From NCBI RefSeq assembly GCF_963082655.1, contig NC_081554.1, forward strand, positions 40,508,354-40,572,353: a stretch of DNA of 64,000 nt, given 5' to 3'. Below the pieces are notes generated by a model. That model did no database searches. It was not told the origin of the DNA and saw only the letters and a list, made by a program, of their open reading frames with translations. A program made the translations under genes and the position numbers. Positions 57,811 to 64,000 of the stretch are shown here, piece by piece (position 1 is the stretch's first letter; every line of letters begins with the position of its first letter). The stretch is from Stomoxys calcitrans. Lineage: Eukaryota > Arthropoda > Insecta > Diptera > Muscidae.

Positions 57811-58025
57811 GGATAGTCGTCTAGAATAAGTGTTTTGGGTAAAATTGTGAGTAGATATTTTTTCAACTTTTTCAATTAGAATTTTTGTTTTTGCATCAAA
57901 GTAGTAGATGTAGTCACCAATCCAAATGATACATGAACATGAAAATCGAATCACAAAATCCCAAAAATAGGAATTAAAAGTTGCATATTGCCGAAACCAG
58001 TGGGATATCTTAGACCTCAATCGCA

Positions 58026-59092
58026 CTTTTTATACCCACCACCGTCCGTCCGTCTGTCCGTCCGTCCGTCCGTCTGTCTGTCCGTCCGTCTGTCCGTCCG
58101 TCCGTCTGTCCGTCCGTCTGTCCGTCCGTCTGTCCGTCCGTCTGTCCGTCCGTCTGTCCGTCCGTCTGTCCGTCCGTCTGTCCGTCCGTCTGTCCATCTG
58201 TCTGTTCGTCCGTCTGTCCGCCACATTCATTATACGATTTTGCTGGAATGTGGGACAGTGAGTTGTGTTAGGCCCTTCGACATCCTTTTTCAATTTGGCA
58301 CAGATCGGTCCAGATTTGGATATAGCTGCCATATAGACCGATCCGTCAACTTAGGGTCTTAGGCCCATAAAAGCCACATTTATTATTCGATTTTTCTGAA
58401 ATTTGAAAAAGTGAGTTGTGTTAGAACCTTTGCCGTCCTTCTTCAATATGGCCCAGATCGTTCCCGATTTGGATATAGCTGCCATATAGACCGATCTCTC
58501 GATTTAAGGTTATGGACCCATAAAAGTCACATTTATTATCCGATTTCACCAAATTTTCAGTTTGGCCCAGATCGGTTCAGATTTGGATATAGCTGCCATA
58601 TAGACCGATCTCTCGATTAAGGTCTTGGGCCCATAAAAAGCGCATTTATTGTCCGATTTCGCCGAAATTTTGGACAGTGTGTTAGGCCCTTCGACATTCG
58701 TCTTCACTTTGGCGCAGATCAGTCCAGATTTGGATATAGCTGCCATACCCATATATGTATATACATATATGGATATAGCTGCCATACCCATAAAAGGCAC
58801 ATTTAGAATCCGATTTCGGTGAAATTTGACACATACTTATCGTATATGATTAATATCGCTCCATATTTGGATATGGCTACGAAAAAGACCAATATATTGT
58901 TCTACAAAATAGAACAATCACTTGTACTTATTAATCTGTGTAGAATTTGGTCTAAATCGGACCATATTTCGGTATAGCTGGTATGGGGGCATACATTGTG
59001 CATTTTGCGCCAGATTATGATGAAAGGTGGTTTACATATATACCCGAGGTGGTCGATATTTAAAGTTCGGCCCGGCCGAACCTAACGCCTTT
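58026..59092 (-). repeat. Family A element, complete, inverted, with expanded TCCG tract
   Basis: It starts TTTATACCCACCACC on the plus strand, immediately followed by a (TCCGTCCGTCTG)n-type tract at 58043-58222. About four units follow, and it ends AGTTCGGCCCGGCCGAAC, a perfect palindrome around a single central base. The tail sequence normally between these parts is deleted. Confidence 0.85.
58043..58222 (+). repeat. TCCG/TCTG minisatellite
   Basis: Mostly 8- and 12-bp steps of TCCGTCCGTCTG. It is open in several frames on both strands (Ser-Val-Arg-Pro and Thr-Asp-Gly-Arg repeats), but this is a property of the repeat. Confidence 0.9.
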
Positions 59093-59333
59093 TAACCACT
59101 ATCCTGCAAAAAAAAAAAGGAATTTTCCAAATCGGACCAGAAGTAAAAAATTTGGCAGCCGCAAAAATTTTTCCGAAATGCAGGAGTGACTAACTTTAGA
59201 GACTTTAAATTTTGCACATGATCTCGACAATATGTCGATAACACCTCAGCTCTAACATTTTAAAATTTCAAGCAGGTATCTCTATCAGTTCTCAACTGGC
59301 ATAGTTTTTACTAGTTTTTTTTTCGATTCTATC
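59093..59333. other. Unassigned spacer
   Basis: AT-rich, with an A run at ~59107. No feature recognised. Confidence 0.3.
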
Positions 59334-59790
59334 CCACTGTACGTTGCCGAATGGACGGACATGTCAAGATCGGCCGAGAATATCCAGATAATATTCTTGG
59401 TTCGCAAAATTAATATTTCCAAACTTCTCCTCAAATGAGGTTGTCGCACTGCGGCACGCCGTCCGGACTCGGCTATAAAAAGGAGGTCCCTTATCATTGA
59501 GTTTAAACTTGAATCGGACTGCACTCATTGACATCCCAGTGTACGTTGGCGGATGGACGGACATGTCAACATCGGCTGAGAATATCCAGATAATATTCTG
59601 GGTCGCAAAATTGATATTTCCAAACTTCTCCTCAAAAGAGGTGTCGCACTGCGGCACGCCGTCCGGACTCGGCAATAAAAATGAGGTCCCTTATCATTGA
59701 GTTTAAACTTGAATCGCACTCATTGATATGTGAGAAGTTTGCCCCTGTTTCTTAATGGAATGTTCATGGGCAAATTTGCATTTTTTTAAA
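59334..59790 (+). repeat. Tandem duplication (~200 bp) containing SINE tails
   Basis: CCCA.TGTACGTTG.CG(A)ATGGACGGACATG followed by TATCCAGATAATATTC occurs at 59334 and 59535. Each copy runs into the 3' half of a SINE (CGCACTGCGGCACGCCG to CACTCATTGA). Only the second copy has the SINE tail GTTCATGGGCAAATTTGC. Confidence 0.8.
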
Positions 59791-61125
59791 GGGAATGGCG
59801 AGATAATGGTGTTGTGCAGAAAAGCTGTTTTGATTCTATGAAATCTTTCAAGGGAATGCTAATTATTGTTCGTGGCAACACTGGTCATTTGTATCCTTGT
59901 AACTCTGTGGGCGCTTTGTTAATTTGTGTTATTTTGTTAGAAACACCGCTCACAAATTCCGATGCTGTATTTCACTCCCCTGCCACATGCAGTATAGTTG
60001 TGATGAATAGTATAAAATTATTGGGGCATTGGGACAGTCAGTCAGCAATTGGTACACAGAGTTAGGCAAGGGTGTTGTTATTAGTATGTAGTCGGTGGAC
60101 TTATGGCTAAGAGCTTTGGGGAGTATGACCCTGTGGTGTAGTTTTTCTGTATTTGTTAGTTATTTCATTGTTGTTTTTCATGTTGTTGCCTTATTAGGGT
60201 TTTTGCATTACTCACAAACACATATGCGAAAAGTATTTTAGAAATGTCTTCTTAAGTGATATGTATTTTCCCAAGTATTTTTGTCTTAACACATATTTGT
60301 ATGGATAGCATGCGATCTGTCTAGAGGACATATATACATCTGCATATGTGAAGCTGTCTTTCTCAAGGATTGTTGCTGTTTTGGTGGCCATCAATCCCCC
60401 TTTCAAACAGTACGAGTTGTAGTGTAACCCGGAAATCCAGAAAACAAATTTTCATATTCAGCCAAAGTTTATTGGGCAATAATTTATTCGTTGGTTGTGT
60501 TGGCGAATAAATATGCCAAACCAAAGCTATCACTATATTATGGAAGTTGTGCTGGCCCCTTTTGCAAGAGCAAATGTATTCGATACGCAAAATCAACAGT
60601 GAGTTTATAGGGGAACTTTGCATATATATTAAAGGATACTGCAGGATACTCTATTGGAGTTTGCGAATATTTTGTATGCTGGCCATAGTGGGAAAGTAAT
60701 TAAAAACGCTGTATAAATTTTGCATTTTTGTAATCGAGTGGTTGTGAGCTCTTGTATATTACCTCATAAAACTCTTAACGTATTTTGTTATTGGTTTTAT
60801 TGTATGCTCTTGATGTAGTGATGCAAAAAATCCAACTATTTTTTATCAAAAATATTTTATTCAATTCTTTTTTCCAATGTGGCGTATGAGTTATGATTTC
60901 TTATTTCGCATAACTTATACGACCTGTAGAACCTGAAAGTATGGTCATGAACAGTGTTGTACACACATAGATTAAAACGATAGCAAGTATAAGTCTTAAT
61001 AGCGTAACTTGGTTGAGGTATTGACATCACTTAATTTTTAATAAGTAATGCCAATTTAATTTTAAGTTTATGATAAGGCAGTCTCTTTATAGCCGAGACA
61101 TAATGGTCTGGAGGGAATAAAAGGC
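59791..61125. other. Unassigned, possibly unique sequence
   Basis: A 1.3-kb stretch without the common repeat families. Frames of 64-86 codons lack recognisable features. It could hold distant regulatory or untranslated sequence, but nothing supports this directly. Confidence 0.35.
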
Positions 61126-61129
61126 TACT

Positions 61130-61895
61130 TAAATTTTATAACTACCACCATAGGATGAGGGGCATACGAACCTAGTCATTTAATTTGGAACACATAGAAA
61201 TATTGATGTGGGACACCAAAAAGTAAATACATATTCTTGATCGTCTTAGCATTCTTAGTCGATCTAGCCATGTCACTTCGTCAGTCTGCCAATCTGTCTG
61301 TCCGTCCTTCCGCCTGTCTGTCCTTCCATCCGTCCGTGAAAATCGCGATAGCCAAAATTTGGGATATTCCGATTGGGCTGAAATTTTGCAAGTCGTTGCC
61401 TGTTACAACTTTCTACGATCGTGCAAAGTACGATCTAAATAGGTGTAAAATCTCATATAGCTCCCATATCAACCGATTTCCCGATCGGACTTCTTGAACT
61501 CCTGGAGGCCACAATTTTTGTCCGATTTGGCTAAAATTTTGCAGATAGTATTCTGTTTTGACTTCCAAGTACTGTCCAAATCGGTCAATAACCTGCTAAA
61601 GCTTCCTTTTAAACCAATCTCCCGATTTGTCTTTTTGAGTCCCTGGAAGCCGCAATTTTTGTCCGATTTGTCTTGAGTCCTTAGATACCGCTATTAAAAT
61701 CCGATTTATTATAGTGCCAAGTATGATCCCAAGTCGGTGTATAATCCGATGTAGCACCCATATAAACCAACCTCCTGATTTTACTTCGTGATCCCCTAGA
61801 AGTCGAAATTATTGGCCTAATTGGCTGAAATTTTGCAATTGGTGTTATGTTATGACTCTTACAAGTGTTTGAAACCACAAATCAGGGAAGCCATT
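61130..61895 (-). repeat. Family B-like element, inverted, diverged
   Basis: End-like ACTACCACCATAGGATGAGG, a CTGTCTGTCCGTCC tract at ~61290, then three to four units with AACCGATTTCCCGATCGG and GGCTGAAATTTTGC. It ends before a 33-bp A run at ~61902. Confidence 0.7.
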
Positions 61896-61900
61896 CTTTT

Positions 61901-61935
<35 letters not shown>

Positions 61936-62245
61936 CACCAAATGGACACGTAATTTGGAGTAAGTTACGAATCTAATGTGAAAAATTGCCTACATGTCTC
62001 AAGGGAGCTTCCTATCCCCAATAATCCCAAACGGAAAAGTAAACCGATCGAAACGATATGAAACTCAAATCAAAGATATTTGAGGGTGAAGTACGATTTT
62101 TGATATCAAAATCTTGCACAAATAGTCTCAGGGGTCGTCTATCTACTAAAAATTATTCTTCCAAAAAAAAAAAAAGGAATCAAGGAGTAGAGTATCAATT
62201 TGGCGTCCAAGCATGTTTCGTCCATCTCATCACCATGTAACCCCT
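61896..62245. other. Unassigned, with poly(A) runs
   Basis: A runs at 61902-61934 and ~62164. No gene recognised. Confidence 0.35.
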
Positions 62246-62625
62246 CAAACGAACAAATAGGTCAATCAAAACAATTTGGAACTTAACTAATAGGCATTTG
62301 GAAATGGAGTATGGTGCAGATGTTTATATTACACACGTAATGACTGGGGAGGCAACTGATCCACGAACTCCTAAAACAAACATGCAGTTCATCCGGAAAA
62401 GTATGGGACTCAAATGAAAGGACTTTGAAAACAAACTACGAATCTGATTACTGAATTTGGGTTCCGGTATCTGGGTCAACCAAAAAACCCATCAACGGAC
62501 ATGTATGCCGTGATGATATGGGGTTCAAATGCTTCTGCTTTAAGAGCAAATACGAATCTGATATTCGAATTGGGGGGAAAAAGTCTCTGAGATACCGCCA
62601 AAAACCCATCAAACGGACATGTAAA
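62246..62625 (+). repeat. Family E repeat fragment
   Basis: Two to three diverged units with AAACCCATCAACGGACATGT, ATGGGGTTCAAATG and ACGAATCTGATA. A related piece lies at 63845-63965. Confidence 0.55.
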
Positions 62626-62955
62626 GGGTGATTTTTTAACTGTTATCTTATTGGCAACATTGGTTTAAACAGTTCACGCACGTTTCGTGTCTTGTTTCAC
62701 TGTCAAACATCTTCAAGTATAGACCAAATCTTAGAGTAAAGACCGTCTTACAAACGAACAAAGCTTGCAAATTATTGAATTTTACTATCAAAATGCGTGC
62801 TCTTTTAAGAAAGTTCATCGCGCGCTTCTTCCATTTCATCGACGAAGCTTATTTTTGGCTCAATGGGTACGACAAGAAACAGTATTATCGATGTTGGAGA
62901 GAAGAGCAGAAGCAGAAGCATTGCAAGAGCTACCAAGGCATCCAGAACAAGTAAA
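62626..62955 (+). mobile_element. mariner transposase relic
   Basis: It begins AAAGGGTGATTTTTTAACTG. The frame near 62755 reads NEQSLQIIEFYYQNACSFKK and continues to RALLPFH, then jumps to sequence for a DEAYFWLNGY-like core and EALQELPRHPEQV. The middle of the gene is missing. Confidence 0.78.
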
Positions 62956-63845
62956 AAGGTGTTTAGTTCGGACGGGCCGAACTTTGGATACTTACCACTT
63001 CGGGTATATATTCAAACCAACTTTCGTCATAATCCGGTGAAAAATTTATAATTTATGACCCCCATATCAGCTATATTGAAATATGGTCCGATTTGGATCA
63101 AATTCAGCACGGACATTAAGTGGTTTAATAAGTACAAGTCTTTGATCAATTTTGTAGAAATGGCAGCTGTATCCAAATTTGGACCGATTTGCGCCAATTT
63201 GAAGAGGGATAGCGAAGGCCGTAATACAACTAAGCGCCTTAATGGGTCCAAAACCATATATCGAGAGATCGGTCAATATGGCAGATATATTCAAATCTAA
63301 ACTCACTTCCAAATTTCGGTGCAATCGGACAATAAAAGCGCTTTTTATGGGCCCAAAACCTTAAATGGATAGATCGGTCTATATGTCAGCTATATCCAAA
63401 TCTGGACCGGTCTTTATGGCAGCTATATCCAAATCTAAACCGATCTAAACCAAATTGAAGAATGATATCGAGGGGAATAACACAACTCACTGTCCCAAAT
63501 TTCGGCGAAATTGGACAATAAATGCACCTTTAATGAGCCGAAAACCTTACATCGAGAGATCGATCTATGTGGAAGCTATATCCGAATCTGGACCGATCTA
63601 TGTCAAATTGCAGATAGATATCGAGACGTCTAGCACAACTCACTGTCCCAAATTTCGGCGACATCAGACAATAAATGTGCCTTTTATGAGTCCAAAACCT
63701 CAAATCGAGAGATCGGTCAATATGGCAGATATATCCAAATCTGGACCGATCTGGGCCAAATTAAAGAAGGATATCGAATTTTGGCAAAATCGGACAATAA
63801 ATGCGCCTTCTCTAGGCCCATGACCTTAAATCGAGAGATATGGAC
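62956..63845 (+). repeat. Family A tandem-repeat element, 5' part
   Basis: Start TAGTTCGGACGGGCCGAACT then TTGGATACTTACCACTTCG, followed by about five units with GATCGGTCTATATG. Directly joined to the mariner relic. Confidence 0.8.
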
Positions 63846-63970
63846 AAAAAACTGATCCAACAATTCCTATGGAACTCAAATGATTTTGTTTAAAGACCAA
63901 AACCCTTCAAATGGGCATGTAGTTCGACGGCAGTACGAATCTGATACCCGAATTCGGAAAAGTTATTTGG
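63846..63970 (+). repeat. Family E fragment
   Basis: CTCAAATGATTTTG, CAAATGGGCATGTAGTTCG and ACGAATCTGATACCCGAAT resemble 62246-62625. Confidence 0.5.
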
Positions 63971-63971
63971 T

Positions 63972-64000
63972 GGCCATCTTAGTGCAGAGATTAGCGTGTC
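63972..64000 (+). mobile_element. SINE head, cut by the window end
   Basis: GGCCATCTTAGTGCAGAGAT then TAGCGTGTC is the first 29 bp of a SINE like that at 40876. Confidence 0.8.

Noticed and set aside
58017..58362. Open frames of 69-124 codons with Ser-Val-Arg-Pro or Thr-Asp-Gly-Arg repeats
   Set aside because: Low-complexity translation of a TCCG/TCTG tract, open on both strands, with no start context or conserved flank.

Overview
The window looks like a repeat-dense stretch of a higher fly (Diptera, probably a calyptrate such as Muscidae). The evidence is short fly-type introns, a WDY-like WD-repeat gene, and interspersed repeats of a kind I associate with muscid genomes: tRNA-headed SINEs, a mariner-type MITE, and long families of ~153-bp tandem units with GATCGGTY...RACCGATC dyads. 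The species assignment is inference. Most of the 64 kb is transposable-element debris. Nothing bacterial, viral or CRISPR-like was seen, and no free-standing tRNA or rRNA gene.

Region by region. 0-1.4 kb: tail of a 153-bp tandem-repeat element (family A). 1.4-2.3 kb: LINE fragment carrying a SINE. 2.8-4.0 kb: six ~200-bp units, each with three ~21-bp palindromes. 4.19-6.03 kb: two tandem terminal exons of Ly6-type GPI-anchored proteins, each with ten cysteines and its own poly(A) signal. 6.4-23 kb: family A, C and D tandem-repeat elements, SINEs, MITEs, LINE pieces and a mariner fold-back element. 23.1-26.45 kb: a nearly full but decayed LINE ending about 280 bp upstream of the next gene. 26.72-40.77 kb: an apparently complete ten-exon gene for a ~1119-residue EF-hand/WD40 protein, the WDY (WD repeat-containing protein on Y chromosome) family. 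Its introns 3 and 7 are swollen by transposons, and a 611-bp segment containing exon 8 and part of exon 9 is perfectly duplicated in tandem. 40.9-64 kb: more SINE, LINE, mariner and family A/B/C elements, plus a 1.4-kb array of a 29-bp minisatellite at 42.84-44.24 kb.

Only two host loci can be supported. The Ly6 pair should encode small cell-surface proteins. Their signal-peptide exon(s) are not visible, so they may be separate genes or alternative last exons. The WDY-like gene encodes a scaffold-type protein whose Drosophila orthologue is Y-linked, testis-expressed and reported to be needed for sperm motility. Its reading frame is open across all ten predicted exons with consistent intron phases, so it is probably functional. 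All splice sites here are read by eye and not confirmed by transcripts.
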